Shown one piece after another: positions 43,499-51,774 of a stretch of DNA of 64,000 bases. The notes under the pieces are model-generated. The model did not search any database and was not told the origin of the DNA. It was given only the letters and a program-made list of their open reading frames with translations. How positions within the stretch are numbered: position 1 is the first letter of the stretch; every line of letters begins with the position of its first letter. The stretch spans positions 58,031-122,030 of the forward strand of contig NZ_SDWV01000012.1 of NCBI RefSeq assembly GCF_004137345.1, in the 5' to 3' direction. The position numbers and the translations under genes were made by a program. This stretch comes from Nocardioides zhouii. GTDB taxonomy: Bacteria > Actinomycetota > Actinomycetes > Propionibacteriales > Nocardioidaceae.

Positions 43499-44467
43499 TC
43501 AGCCGTCGCGCGCGTCGAGGTACGCCGCGACGAGCCGGGCCGGGACCCGCCCGCGGTCGGAGACGTCGTACCCCTGCAGAAGGGCCCAGGCCCGCACCTC
43601 GGCCGGCGACGGGGGCGCCGGGGATAGTGGCGGTGCGGCAACGAGGTCGGCGGCGATCCGGGCAGCGGGACGTTCCTCGTCCGCGGCGACAGCCGCCGCA
43701 GCGAGGAACCGGTAGGTCCACTCCTGCGCCAGCTTGCGGGTCTCGCAGAAGAGGATCGGCACGCCCGGCCACCGGACCTGGCACTCGGCCAGCCCGTCCG
43801 CCACCACGGCGGGCCGCACGTGCGTGAGCTTGAACACGGCGGAGTAGCGGTCCTCCACCACGACAGCCGCCCTCGGGAGGGAGGCGAGCTCGGCGAGCTG
43901 GAAGCCGAGCTTGCCGCCGGTCAGCGACGACACGAGGTCATCCAGGCTCTTGCGCTCGACGCTTGCCAGCAGGCTGCCGTGGCGCACCACGCCGTAGTCG
44001 CCCGCATCCAGTCGCGCCCGCGTCGTGGTCGCTTGGCGGTCGGAGAACGTGTAGCCGTAGCGCTCGCGCGAGTCCACGACGATCTCCAGAGCCGCCACCC
44101 CCGAGGCGCGCGCGGTCGGCGTGGTCACCCGAGGGCGCGCCTTCTTGTTCGTCCTCGCGCTCTGCCAGAAGATCACCTGCCGCTGGCCACGCACCGTCGT
44201 CATCACGAACTGGGACCGGTTCTCCCGGCCGCGGTCGAGGACGAGGTCGATCGCGGCGCCGCGCCGTACGCAGCTGCGCGTGCCGACCCGCTCCACGATC
44301 TCGGCGTCGGCCGGCCACTCCTCCACGCGATGGCAGTAGACCTTCGCCGTCCGCGGCCACATCTCCCTGCTCTTGAGGACGACGCCATCGCCCAGCGGGA
44401 TGCGGAGCAGGTAGGGCAGCGTCGAGTCCCCGTCGGGGTTGCGCGAGATCACGAAGTCGTCGGGCAC
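43499..44467 (-). CDS. ERCC4-domain nuclease fused to an Lsr2-like DNA-binding tail
   Basis: A 322-residue protein. The N-terminus (1-120) is unassigned. Residues about 128-260 are an ERCC4/XPF-type nuclease with VDSRERYGYTF, DAGDYGVV and the catalytic ERKSLDDLVSSL (GDx(n)ERKxxxD pattern). The last ~35 residues (AEVRAWALLQGYDVSDRGRVPARLV) match the C-terminal AT-hook-like domain of the xenogeneic silencer Lsr2. This suggests targeting of a structure-specific nuclease to AT-rich minor grooves (inference). The start is GTG 44467. Confidence 0.87.
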   Translation of the reverse strand: MPDDFVISRNPDGDSTLPYLLRIPLGDGVVLKSREMWPRTAKVYCHRVEEWPADAEIVERVGTRSCVRRGAAIDLVLDRGRENRSQFVMTTVRGQRQVIFWQSARTNKKARPRVTTPTARASGVAALEIVVDSRERYGYTFSDRQATTTRARLDAGDYGVVRHGSLLASVERKSLDDLVSSLTGGKLGFQLAELASLPRAAVVVEDRYSAVFKLTHVRPAVVADGLAECQVRWPGVPILFCETRKLAQEWTYRFLAAAAVAADEERPAARIAADLVAAPPLSPAPPSPAEVRAWALLQGYDVSDRGRVPARLVAAYLDARDG

Positions 44468-44551
44468 GGGGCCACGCTAGCTCCGATAGATCCGACCGTG
44501 GTGTTGCTGTAGCCGACCGGTCCGCGGAGTTCCCACACGGAGATCCCTGGG

Positions 44552-44932
44552 TCACACCTCGATGATCACGAGGGTGGGATCTAGCCTCGCGATGTCACCT
44601 GCGTCCGACGTCAGCACCGCGAGCCCACGCCGCCGCGCGTGGAGGGCCACGTGTCCGTCGACGACATCCGGGATCCCGGCCGCGCCGCACATGACACCCA
44701 CAGCACGCGCGGACTGCGCGTCCAGGTCGACCGTGATCACCTCACGGGCGTTGAGGAACCTCGCCAGCCGCGCCTGGTGACTCCCGTCCCGCCACACCTG
44801 TGCCACGACAGTGGCAGGCACCTCCAGCGAGGCGCCGGCAGCGACCGCGCGATCGAGCAGGCTGATCACCCGCCGCTCCCCTCGATCGACGGCGATCAGG
44901 GCACCAGCATCGAGGCAGAACCCGGTGGTCAC
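44552..44932 (-). CDS. PIN-domain toxin (VapC-like)
   Basis: A 126-residue PIN-domain protein with LDAGALIAVDRG at the N-terminus, PATVVAQVWRDG, GIPDVVDGHVALHA and TSDAGDIARL, giving the expected acidic Mg2+ site. It would cleave RNA when free of its antitoxin. GTG 44932 overlaps the antitoxin stop by GTGA. Second toxin-antitoxin pair in the window, unrelated in sequence to the one near 37 kb. Confidence 0.87.
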   Translation of the reverse strand: MTTGFCLDAGALIAVDRGERRVISLLDRAVAAGASLEVPATVVAQVWRDGSHQARLARFLNAREVITVDLDAQSARAVGVMCGAAGIPDVVDGHVALHARRRGLAVLTSDAGDIARLDPTLVIIEV

Positions 44933-45168
44933 GTCCCGAGCTGCGCCTTCGACAGCGCGTCCTGCACCCACGCCTCGTCCTCGACCGAGAGAGGCCCGGC
45001 CTCGACGAGCCACTCGGCCAGGACCTCGGCCACGGACTCGCGGTCGGCCTTCTCCCGCAGCGCGCCGGCGACGTACGCCGACACCGACGGTGCCTGACCA
45101 GACGCCACGGCAGCGATCGCTGCCTCGACGAGGTCCTCGGGGAGACTGACGGTGATGCGAGCGTTCAT
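44929..45168 (-). CDS. type II antitoxin, ribbon-helix-helix
   Basis: A 79-residue protein starting MNARITVSLPEDLVEAAIAAVASG, a ribbon-helix-helix fold, followed by an acidic C-terminal segment (VAEVLAEWLVEAGPLSVEDEAW) for toxin binding. ATG 45168 is preceded at once by an AT-rich stretch holding the direct repeat AGTAT-N6-AGTAT, a likely autoregulatory site and promoter. It is followed by the PIN toxin gene. Confidence 0.85.
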   Translation of the reverse strand: MNARITVSLPEDLVEAAIAAVASGQAPSVSAYVAGALREKADRESVAEVLAEWLVEAGPLSVEDEAWVQDALSKAQLGT

Positions 45169-45208
45169 ACTTTGATCATACTCCGGCATGTGCGCCGGCT
45201 GATCGCGC

Positions 45209-46480
45209 TCACGCAGTCCGCCCCGCCTGGTCGAGGCGCGCGCTGACGTCGATCGCCGCGAGGTCGGCGGCGGCCAGTCCTGCGATCCACCCGTCGCCGT
45301 TGCTCACGCTCGCGGACCGTCCGATCGTGTGCGGAACCATGCGGTCGAACGCGTCAGTCACCTTCGCCTCCTGAGATCGGAGCACCGGGAGCAGGTCGGC
45401 GCCGGCAGCTCGCGCGGCAGTCGCGTTGACGGCGGCCAGCCGCTCGCCGATACGAGTGGCGTACGCGGTGAGGAACGACTGACGGAAGGACTTGGTTCTC
45501 GTCACTCCCGACGCCGCCGTACGGCGCCCGTGGCGCAGCATTGCGGCATCCGCCTGCACGAGCAGGGACGTCACGAGGAGCTCGACCGCGTCGAGGTCGG
45601 CAGCCGCGCCCACGACCACGGTGAACCCGAGTCGTTCGGCACTCGCGGCACGGCACCGGTTGGCCGAAGCAACGGCCGAGACGAGGAGGGTCTTGGCCCG
45701 CACGTAGGGCGCATCCAGCCACACGCGCCGGACCGCAAGATCGCTGCTGTCGCGTTCCGACCCGCCGTCCAGCAACCTGTCCAGCGCGTAACGGGAGATC
45801 AGCTCCTGCGCCTTCGCCGAGAGCGCCTCGGCCTCCTCGTCGTACTCCGTCGACTCCGCCTTGGCCAGCAACGCCCTGACTCGCGCGAGCTTGGGGTGCT
45901 CGGGGCCAGGCGCCGCCGCAGTCGAGGCGATCGCATCGGTCAGCAGTGGTACGCCGCGCAGCAGGGCCACCAACCCCAGCAGCGACGACACCTCACCGTG
46001 GGCACCGATGTTCAGCGCGGGTTCGCAACCCATCAGGTCGATGGCGTCGCGCCACGTCTGTCCACGCCGGCGGCTCCCCTCCTGCTCACGCAGCGCGGCC
46101 GCGAGCGTCGGGAGGTGGGCCGCGCCCAGGTTGCGCCTCACCAGCTCGGAGAGGTCTCCTGGGGACCACCCACCCGCTGCGACGCCCTCGATCACCGCGC
46201 TCATGAGGTCGTGGAGGACGATCGACAACACGTGCTCCGGGTACGGCTTCGTCCTCGCGAGGAGCAGCTCCGCGACCTGCACCAGATGTGCCTCCGTCAG
46301 CTTCTTCAGCCTGAGCACCCGCACCGCCGTGCGCACTCGCTGCTCGACCGATGCGTACGCCGCGTCGGCGTCCCAGCTCTCGCCAGCCGCCGGACGCTCC
46401 TCGGGCCGTTGACTCGCCCGTTGCGCCCGCTCCTGCTTGCGCTGCTTCGCCGCCCTGCGCTTCCTGTTGTTGACACCCAT
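45209..46480 (-). CDS. DUF2786-containing protein
   Basis: A 423-residue protein with a Lys/Arg-rich N-terminus (NNRKRRAAKQRKQERAQRA), a helical region and a central DUF2786 segment (KLARVRALLAKAESTEYDEEAEALSAKAQELI) at about residues 215-260. DUF2786 proteins are common on actinobacterial chromosomes and phages, with no proven activity; the basic N-terminus suggests nucleic-acid contact. ATG 46480 has AGGGGAGA upstream. A CTGTGGATGA element lies about 65 bases upstream. Confidence 0.82.
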   Translation of the reverse strand: MGVNNRKRRAAKQRKQERAQRASQRPEERPAAGESWDADAAYASVEQRVRTAVRVLRLKKLTEAHLVQVAELLLARTKPYPEHVLSIVLHDLMSAVIEGVAAGGWSPGDLSELVRRNLGAAHLPTLAAALREQEGSRRRGQTWRDAIDLMGCEPALNIGAHGEVSSLLGLVALLRGVPLLTDAIASTAAAPGPEHPKLARVRALLAKAESTEYDEEAEALSAKAQELISRYALDRLLDGGSERDSSDLAVRRVWLDAPYVRAKTLLVSAVASANRCRAASAERLGFTVVVGAAADLDAVELLVTSLLVQADAAMLRHGRRTAASGVTRTKSFRQSFLTAYATRIGERLAAVNATAARAAGADLLPVLRSQEAKVTDAFDRMVPHTIGRSASVSNGDGWIAGLAAADLAAIDVSARLDQAGRTA

Positions 46481-46754
46481 TCCGTCTCCCCTCGTGGTCC
46501 GCACGACGCTACGAGGGGACACCGACAGGGAGCACCTCGTCATCCACAGGCACGAGGCGACCTACCCGTCAGGATCTGCCGTTCCGCGACGTAGTGCGCG
46601 AGCGACTGATCCGGCGGAACCAGCAGTTCCGGAAGTCCCACGTCGACGCTCGTGGGTGGGTCGAGGAAGTTGAGCTGGACCGCAACCGATCGCCGCAGCA
46701 CTGCGTCTCCTGATGCACACGCTTCTCACCGAGAAGCACGACCAAGGAGAACGT

Positions 46755-47189
46755 ATGACGACCACATCTCGGGAATCTCTCGTTGCGCGCGTTGCCCTCG
46801 GCATCGCGGTCGGCTCACTGATGGTGGCGGGTGTGGCCTCGCCGGCCCACGCAGCCACAACGTCTCGAACGGCATCTTGCTCAATCGGCGGGTTCACGGG
46901 CTACATGCGGGTGACCTTCGACGCTCCCAACTTCTTCAGCACCACGGTGCGCCGAGTCGAGTACCGGATCAACAAGGGCACCAACTCAGGTGGCAACAAC
47001 GCAGACGTGTCATGGCTGGACTACGGCGTGGCGCCGACGCTGGAAGCAACCACGACGACCGCCATCCAGGACAACGCGTGGCACACCCTGCGGGAGACGG
47101 ACTACGGGCGCGGATCCGGTGGGATCGGGACCCTGATGATCTTCGACAAGAGTGGGGCATCCGACCCGCGCTGCTCTCCGCAGTTCTGA
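46755..47189 (+). CDS. small secreted protein of unknown function
   Basis: A 144-residue protein with a clear signal peptide (about 1-34, VARVALGIAVGSLMVAGVASPAHA), giving a mature protein of about 110 residues with three cysteines or fewer (SCSIGG, DPRCSP). It is rich in beta-prone and Asn/Thr residues. AAGGAGA lies 4 bases upstream of ATG 46755. No family is recognised. It is convergent with the helicase gene across a strong hairpin. Confidence 0.75.
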   Translation: MTTTSRESLVARVALGIAVGSLMVAGVASPAHAATTSRTASCSIGGFTGYMRVTFDAPNFFSTTVRRVEYRINKGTNSGGNNADVSWLDYGVAPTLEATTTTAIQDNAWHTLRETDYGRGSGGIGTLMIFDKSGASDPRCSPQF

Positions 47190-47202
47190 CGGGTCATGTC
47201 GT

Positions 47203-47240
47203 GCGGCCAGGGTGCCACCCTCCACGTGGCGCCCGGCCGC
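47203..47240. terminator. bidirectional terminator hairpin
   Basis: The arms around GCGGCC-GGGTGCCAC and GTGGCGCCC-GGCCGC pair over about 15 bp with small mismatches. The hairpin lies between the secreted-protein stop and the convergent NERD-helicase end. Confidence 0.7.
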
Positions 47241-47268
47241 GCGATTGGCCCGACGGCGCAGGCTCCGC

Positions 47269-48915
47269 TCAGAGCCCCAGCCGGCGCGCGACGTCGTCGC
47301 CCGCCACCCGCCGTACGGCCTCCGGATCTCCCACCACCACCAGCTCGTCGGTGGCGCGGGACATGCCGACGTAGAGCCGCTCGCGCGCGCGATCGCGGGC
47401 GCCGTCCTCGTTGAGGCAGAGCACGACGGCACGCCGCTCGAGCCCCTTGCACCCGAGGACGTGGCCGTAGAAGACGTCGTCGTCCCAGTAGGTGCGCCAG
47501 TAGCCGTCCTGGTCGTGGAAGTCGGTGCGCTCGACCTGGATCGGGTGCCGGTGCCCGGTGGTGAGGAGCGCGACGTGGCACGGGTCCCAGCCGGCGTCGA
47601 GCAGGCGGTCGACCTCGTCGTCGGCGACGTCGAGGGGATCGTTCCCGCCCACGTCGACGAACCGGACTGACGGACCGTCCCCACCGTGGGAGTACATCCG
47701 GCTCGGAGCGAGCGGACCGAAGGACTCGTGGATCTGCTTGGTGTTGCGCAGGTTGTGGTCGAGCACGAGCGGGACGAGCGCGACCGGCGGGCGGCCGAAC
47801 CGCGCGAAGATCCGCTGGTTCTCGTCGGAGTAGACGAACAGTCCGCCCTCCTCCTCGTCGCGCAGCGCGCGCAGCACGGGCGTCCACCAGGAGTCGGCAA
47901 AGTCCTGCGCCTCGTCGACGACCACCGCGTCGTACTTGCTGCCGTCAGGGAGGTCCGCCGCGAGCTCGGCCATCTCGGCCGGCAGCCGTTCCTCCCAGAA
48001 CTCGCTGTCGGTGCGATCCCCCTCGGCCGCGCCCCACTGCTGGCCGAAGGCGTGGAAGGTGCCGACGAACGCGGGTCGGTGCCGCCGGTCCCACGTGGCA
48101 ACCTGACGTCGGAGGTGCTCCGCGAGCCCGATGGAGTAGCAGAGCAACGCCACCCGCTGGGGCTTGCGATCCTGCCCGCCGCGGGTCAGCTCCTTGGCCT
48201 GCTGGAGCGCCAGGACGGTCTTGCCGCTCCCGGCACCGCCGCGGACCTCGACCCGGTTGAGCAGGCGGGTGACCTTGAGGATCGTGGCCTGCTCGAGGGT
48301 CAGGCGGTCGGCGACGCCCGCTCGCTCCTCTGCCTCGGCGCGGATGTCGTACGTGGTGGGCAGCCGGCCGGTCAGGATCTCGGCGATCTCGTGCACCTCG
48401 TCGAGCGTCGCCACCCGCTGGCCGTGCGTCATCCGCTGTGCGTTCTGGCGGAGTCGTCCGACCAGGTGGTCCTGGTCGCCCTTGTCGTGGAGCGCCCAGC
48501 GCGGCAGGTCGGGCAGCGCGAAGTCATGGTCGAACTCGGAGTAGGGCGTCACCACGGCGTGCGCCCACGCGACGCGCGTACGACTCCCCCATCGCTGGTC
48601 AGCCTCCGCGTAGGTGCGGAGGGCGTACTTCCCGTCGCGCGCCTGGTCGACCGGGTGGATCGTGGCCTCCCGGCCGCGGCGCATGATCCGCCAGCCGCCG
48701 TCCCACCAGACGCTGCCGCCCTTGACCTCCACTACGACGATGCCGATGTCGGGCATGAGGACGACGAGGTCCGCCTCGTGGTCCTTCTTCTCGTCGGTGA
48801 GCCGAAGGTTGGCGATGAGCACGTCGTCGTCGCCGAGACTGTCGCGCAGCCGCTCCCACACCGTCCGCTCGGAGTCCGTGGTGAAGGTCGGGCTCTCCGG
48901 GATCAGGCGCGGCAT
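47269..48915 (-). CDS. NERD nuclease domain fused to SF1 (UvrD/DUF2075-like) helicase
   Basis: A 548-residue protein. Residues about 15-130 form a NERD (nuclease-related) domain with DHEADLVVLMPDIGIVVVEVKGG, and the rest is a superfamily 1 helicase: Walker A GGAGSGKTVLALQQA, Walker B VVVDEAQDF, LDHNLRNTKQI, and the terminal LYVGMSRATDELVVVG. Such fusions process DNA ends or invading DNA and often occur in defence or repair islands. It is not overlapped by the following TY-Chap gene and has its own start at GTG/ATG 48915. Confidence 0.88.
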   Translation of the reverse strand: MPRLIPESPTFTTDSERTVWERLRDSLGDDDVLIANLRLTDEKKDHEADLVVLMPDIGIVVVEVKGGSVWWDGGWRIMRRGREATIHPVDQARDGKYALRTYAEADQRWGSRTRVAWAHAVVTPYSEFDHDFALPDLPRWALHDKGDQDHLVGRLRQNAQRMTHGQRVATLDEVHEIAEILTGRLPTTYDIRAEAEERAGVADRLTLEQATILKVTRLLNRVEVRGGAGSGKTVLALQQAKELTRGGQDRKPQRVALLCYSIGLAEHLRRQVATWDRRHRPAFVGTFHAFGQQWGAAEGDRTDSEFWEERLPAEMAELAADLPDGSKYDAVVVDEAQDFADSWWTPVLRALRDEEEGGLFVYSDENQRIFARFGRPPVALVPLVLDHNLRNTKQIHESFGPLAPSRMYSHGGDGPSVRFVDVGGNDPLDVADDEVDRLLDAGWDPCHVALLTTGHRHPIQVERTDFHDQDGYWRTYWDDDVFYGHVLGCKGLERRAVVLCLNEDGARDRARERLYVGMSRATDELVVVGDPEAVRRVAGDDVARRLGL

Positions 48916-48961
48916 GCGCCCACCCCATCACCGAGCGCGGCGTCCCGTCTGCCGAACGCGG

Positions 48962-50125
48962 TCACCGGCTCGTCCCCGCCTCGTCCTCGTCGAACAGCGC
49001 CAGCTGGTCGGCCTGCACCTTGCGGACCGGCGCGTCCACGATCAGCCGGAGACCGGCACGCATCCGCACGGCGAGGTCGCGCAGGTAGTCGTGCCGCGCC
49101 CTCGCCAGCTTCTCCTGGGTGCGCCGACCCTCGTCGCGCGCACTGCGAGCCTTGGTCCGCATGTCACGACGGCGTCGCTCGGTGATGCGGATCGCCTTGA
49201 GCAGCAGGCCGGTGTCGTTGCCGAAGATGCGCGCCATCGCAGCCGGACCGACCGAGCCCCGCTGCTCGCGCTCCAGCTCTGCCATCACGGCGTACGCCGT
49301 GGCGAACCGACCGCTCGACCGGTCCCTGGACCGCGACTCGGCGCCCGTACGGACACGCTCGGCGAGGTCCCGTCCCCAGCCGTCGACCTGCGACAGCAGC
49401 CGCTGGATCTCACCCTGGACTGCGAGAGGCAGCGCGACGCCGAGCCCCAACTCGCGGGTGACGCTGATCCGGCGCTCGTGGAGCGTGAAAGTCAGTCCCC
49501 ACTCCGCGCGGTTGAGCCGGTTGATCTCGACCAGCGCGGACTCCGTGTCATCGACATCGTCGAGCAGCATGCAGGACAGCAGCACGCGCGGCGCGTGGCC
49601 GTTGACCGACGCCCAGACCACGTGCGCCTCAGTGGGCAGGCCGAGGTCTCCGTCGTCGTCCCACTGCGGCGCGTCGTCGTAGACGTCGGCGACGGCCAGG
49701 TCGATGACGGCGCGTACGTCGTCGACCGAGGACGGCTGGGTCGCCTCGGTGAGGTCGATCTCCTGCTGCGGCGCGGGCTCTCCGAGCGCCTGAGGCTCGA
49801 GGCCGTCGGCGTGGAGGTAGATCGGGTGGAGGACGCCGTACGTCGCGCGGAGCGCCTCGACCACCATCACCGCGGCTCGGTCCACCTCACGTGGCTCGAG
49901 CTTGACGGTCAGATCGTGGTCGCCGTTGGCGAGCACCTGCACCCAGAGAATGCCGCCGGTCAGCGTCACCTCGCACCACGGCGCGGCCATCTCGTCCGGG
50001 TCGGTGTCGATCACGACGCTGTCGTCGATCTCGAGCATCGCCAGCCGGTCCGCCAGCCGCTGGCGGAACTCCCGCCACGCCGTCTCCACCGTGTCGTCCC
50101 ACCGACGCTCCAGCTCATCGTTCAT
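48962..50125 (-). CDS. TY-Chap (T3SS/YbjN-like peptide-binding chaperone) protein
   Basis: A 387-residue acidic protein. The N-terminal part (RWDDTVETAWREFRQRLADRL, then IDDSVVIDTDPDEMAAPWCEV and WVQVLANGDHDLTVKLE) and a later region (HVVWASVNGHAPRVLLSCMLLDDV; VEINRLNRAEWGLTFTL) show the repeated YbjN/T3SS-chaperone-like fold of TY-Chap proteins. A Lys/Arg-rich helical tail follows. Family members are linked computationally to conflict systems; activity is unproven. ATG 50125 is used because the frame upstream to 50488 crosses its own promoter. It has a PafBC-type promoter upstream. Confidence 0.7.
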   Translation of the reverse strand: MNDELERRWDDTVETAWREFRQRLADRLAMLEIDDSVVIDTDPDEMAAPWCEVTLTGGILWVQVLANGDHDLTVKLEPREVDRAAVMVVEALRATYGVLHPIYLHADGLEPQALGEPAPQQEIDLTEATQPSSVDDVRAVIDLAVADVYDDAPQWDDDGDLGLPTEAHVVWASVNGHAPRVLLSCMLLDDVDDTESALVEINRLNRAEWGLTFTLHERRISVTRELGLGVALPLAVQGEIQRLLSQVDGWGRDLAERVRTGAESRSRDRSSGRFATAYAVMAELEREQRGSVGPAAMARIFGNDTGLLLKAIRITERRRRDMRTKARSARDEGRRTQEKLARARHDYLRDLAVRMRAGLRLIVDAPVRKVQADQLALFDEDEAGTSR

Positions 50126-50172
50126 CGCCTCGACCCCACTTCCGGATCGCCCCCGCGATCCCCACAGATCTG

Positions 50173-50195
50173 ACTCTAGAGAAGCCCACCGACAG
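50173..50195 (-). promoter_or_regulatory. RecA-independent (PafBC-type) DNA-damage promoter
   Basis: On the minus strand CTGTCGGTG, 8 bases, then TAGAGT fits the mycobacterial RecAip consensus TTGTCRGTG-N8-TANNNT except for the first base. It ends 48 bases upstream of the TY-Chap start at 50125. This promoter class is activated by PafBC on DNA damage in mycobacteria; the same use here is inferred. Confidence 0.75.
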
Positions 50196-50231
50196 TTGAT
50201 CCGACCAGCGATCGGTACCCACCGACGGGGA

Positions 50232-50744
50232 TCAGTCCCAGAGATCGACGAGGTTGTCGGCCACCCAACGCAGGGCGGTGCGAGCCTCGGCAACCCGATC
50301 GGCGTCGTCCGGGTCGTACGCGAGGAGCGCCTCGCCGGCGCCACGAACCTGCGTGCGCCACGCGTCGTACTCCAGCTCGGGCGGGTGGTTCCTGATCTCA
50401 TCCACCTGAGCCGCCAGCATCGCGCCCAGCCGCCGGCAGAGGTACGCGTCGAGGTTCCAAAGGTCGGCGTCTGTCCAGCCGCGGACACGCCGCTGGCGAC
50501 GTGAGCGGCGCTGGGCGAGGCGCTCCTCCATCACCCACTTCGGCGCCCGCGCGAGGCGACGCAGACGTACGGCCGGACGACGAGCCTCCGCCTCGAGCTG
50601 CTCGAGCGTCTTCGTCGGCCCGAGATTCTCAAGTGTCCACTGCGACGGATCGATGCCCGAGAGGTCGACCGACGTACGCAGGTGCAGAACCTTCGCACGC
50701 CGCACGGGTGCGTGACTCGCGTTGGCATCCTCGGACTCGTGCAC
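50232..50744 (-). CDS. hypothetical protein, DNA-damage-inducible (inferred)
   Basis: A 170-residue protein with a basic central segment (MEERLAQRRSRRQRRVRGW) followed by a helical domain (TDADLWNLDAYLCRRLGAML; WRTQVRGAGEALLAYDPDD; ALRWVADNLVDLWD) rich in Trp and Asp. The pattern resembles small phage-type proteins but no family is certain. GTG 50744 lies about 35 bases downstream of the predicted start site of a PafBC-type promoter, so induction by DNA damage is likely. Confidence 0.7.
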   Translation of the reverse strand: MHESEDANASHAPVRRAKVLHLRTSVDLSGIDPSQWTLENLGPTKTLEQLEAEARRPAVRLRRLARAPKWVMEERLAQRRSRRQRRVRGWTDADLWNLDAYLCRRLGAMLAAQVDEIRNHPPELEYDAWRTQVRGAGEALLAYDPDDADRVAEARTALRWVADNLVDLWD

Positions 50745-50785
50745 GGTTCACCCCATCTCGTCAACTATTCCGCCTCGACATGGGC

Positions 50786-50808
50786 AATCTAGGCAGACCC
50801 ACCGACAA
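50786..50808 (-). promoter_or_regulatory. RecA-independent (PafBC-type) DNA-damage promoter
   Basis: On the minus strand TTGTCGGTG (50808-50800), 8 bases, then TAGATT (50791-50786) is a perfect match to TTGTCRGTG-N8-TANNNT. It lies 42 bases upstream of GTG 50744. A second copy at 50173-50195 precedes the next gene, so the two genes appear to be co-regulated but separately transcribed. Confidence 0.82.
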
Positions 50809-50868
50809 CTAGACCGCTCGGCAAGATCAGCCATGTCCACAGACGATCCTGGAGATCCGTCCGAGAGG

Positions 50869-51525
50869 ATGACCGTCGTGCGCACTGGGACATGGAACCT
50901 CGCCGGCCGCTGGTCCGATGCCCACCTCGAGCTGATGATCCGGGCTGACTGCGACGTGTGGCTGCTGACCGAGGTCAATCTGCGCACCGAGCTCCCCGGC
51001 CACGACCTTCATCTTGGCGTGAAGGAGATGGCGCCGAAGCGCCGCTGGGCCGGAATTGCGACTCGCCTATCGATGACCCCCGCGGCCGACCCGCACGGTG
51101 CGAGCGCACTCGCCCGCATCGGCGGGACGACGTACGTCAGCTCGATCCTGCCGTGGAAGGGGTGCGGTTCCGCGAAGCCATGGGTGGGCGAGCGGCACGT
51201 CGACAAGACGGAGAACGCCGTGGCCGAGCTCGTGGAGAACCTTCGCAGCGTCGAATCGCTCGTGTGGGGAGGCGACTGGAACAACGCACTGACGGGTCGC
51301 GAATACGCCGGCTCCATCGGCGGGCGCCGAGCGATTCTCAGTGCCGTGGACGAGCTCAGGCTCGAGGTGCCGACTACCGGGCTACCGCACGCGATCCCGG
51401 AGCTTCTCACCATCGACCACATCGCCGTGCCCCGCGCCCAAGAGGCGTCAGCGGCGCGGTTCGTCGCGGAGCACGACGGCAACCGGCTGTCCGACCACGA
51501 CGTGTACGTCGTCGAAGCGAACTGA
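50869..51525 (+). CDS. endonuclease/exonuclease/phosphatase (EEP) superfamily protein
   Basis: About 218 residues with EEP motifs: TGTWNLAGRWSD at the N-terminus, GGDWNNAL in the middle, TIDHIAVPR and terminal RLSDHDVYVVE. Catalytic Asn, Glu (TEVN), Asp/Asn and His residues are all in place, so metal-dependent phosphodiester hydrolysis is expected; the substrate (DNA, RNA or lipid phosphate) is unknown. Starts at ATG 50833, ATG 50869 or GTG 50878 are possible; GAGAGG at 50863-50868 best serves GTG 50878. It is divergent from the damage-inducible gene. Confidence 0.82.
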   Translation: MTVVRTGTWNLAGRWSDAHLELMIRADCDVWLLTEVNLRTELPGHDLHLGVKEMAPKRRWAGIATRLSMTPAADPHGASALARIGGTTYVSSILPWKGCGSAKPWVGERHVDKTENAVAELVENLRSVESLVWGGDWNNALTGREYAGSIGGRRAILSAVDELRLEVPTTGLPHAIPELLTIDHIAVPRAQEASAARFVAEHDGNRLSDHDVYVVEAN

Positions 51526-51560
51526 GGGGCATCGCCCGGTTCGACGAGCCCGACGCGGCG

Positions 51561-51749
51561 ATGGCAGTAGTCCTGGGTCGCCGCGACGACGCGAGCGCGC
51601 GACGAGTGGTCGAGAGATTCGGAAAGCTGGAGCTACCCGTCAGAACCGACTACTGGTCTCACGACCAGTTCTTCGACGCCGCATCGCAGGTCGACGCGCT
51701 CGCTGGGTGGGCGGCCGACCTCCGGCGGCGCTACACGCTGCCGGAGTGA
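51561..51749 (+). CDS. small hypothetical protein
   Basis: A 62-residue frame (MAVVLGRRDDASARRVVERF, then DYWSHDQFFDAASQVDALAGWAADL) with coding-like composition that continues in-frame upstream as RGIARFDEPDAA without a start. It may be a genuine small protein with a non-standard start or the tail of a lost gene. It follows the EEP gene closely on the same strand. Confidence 0.4.
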   Translation: MAVVLGRRDDASARRVVERFGKLELPVRTDYWSHDQFFDAASQVDALAGWAADLRRRYTLPE

Positions 51750-51774
51750 CGCACCAGCGACCGGCACCCGAGCC

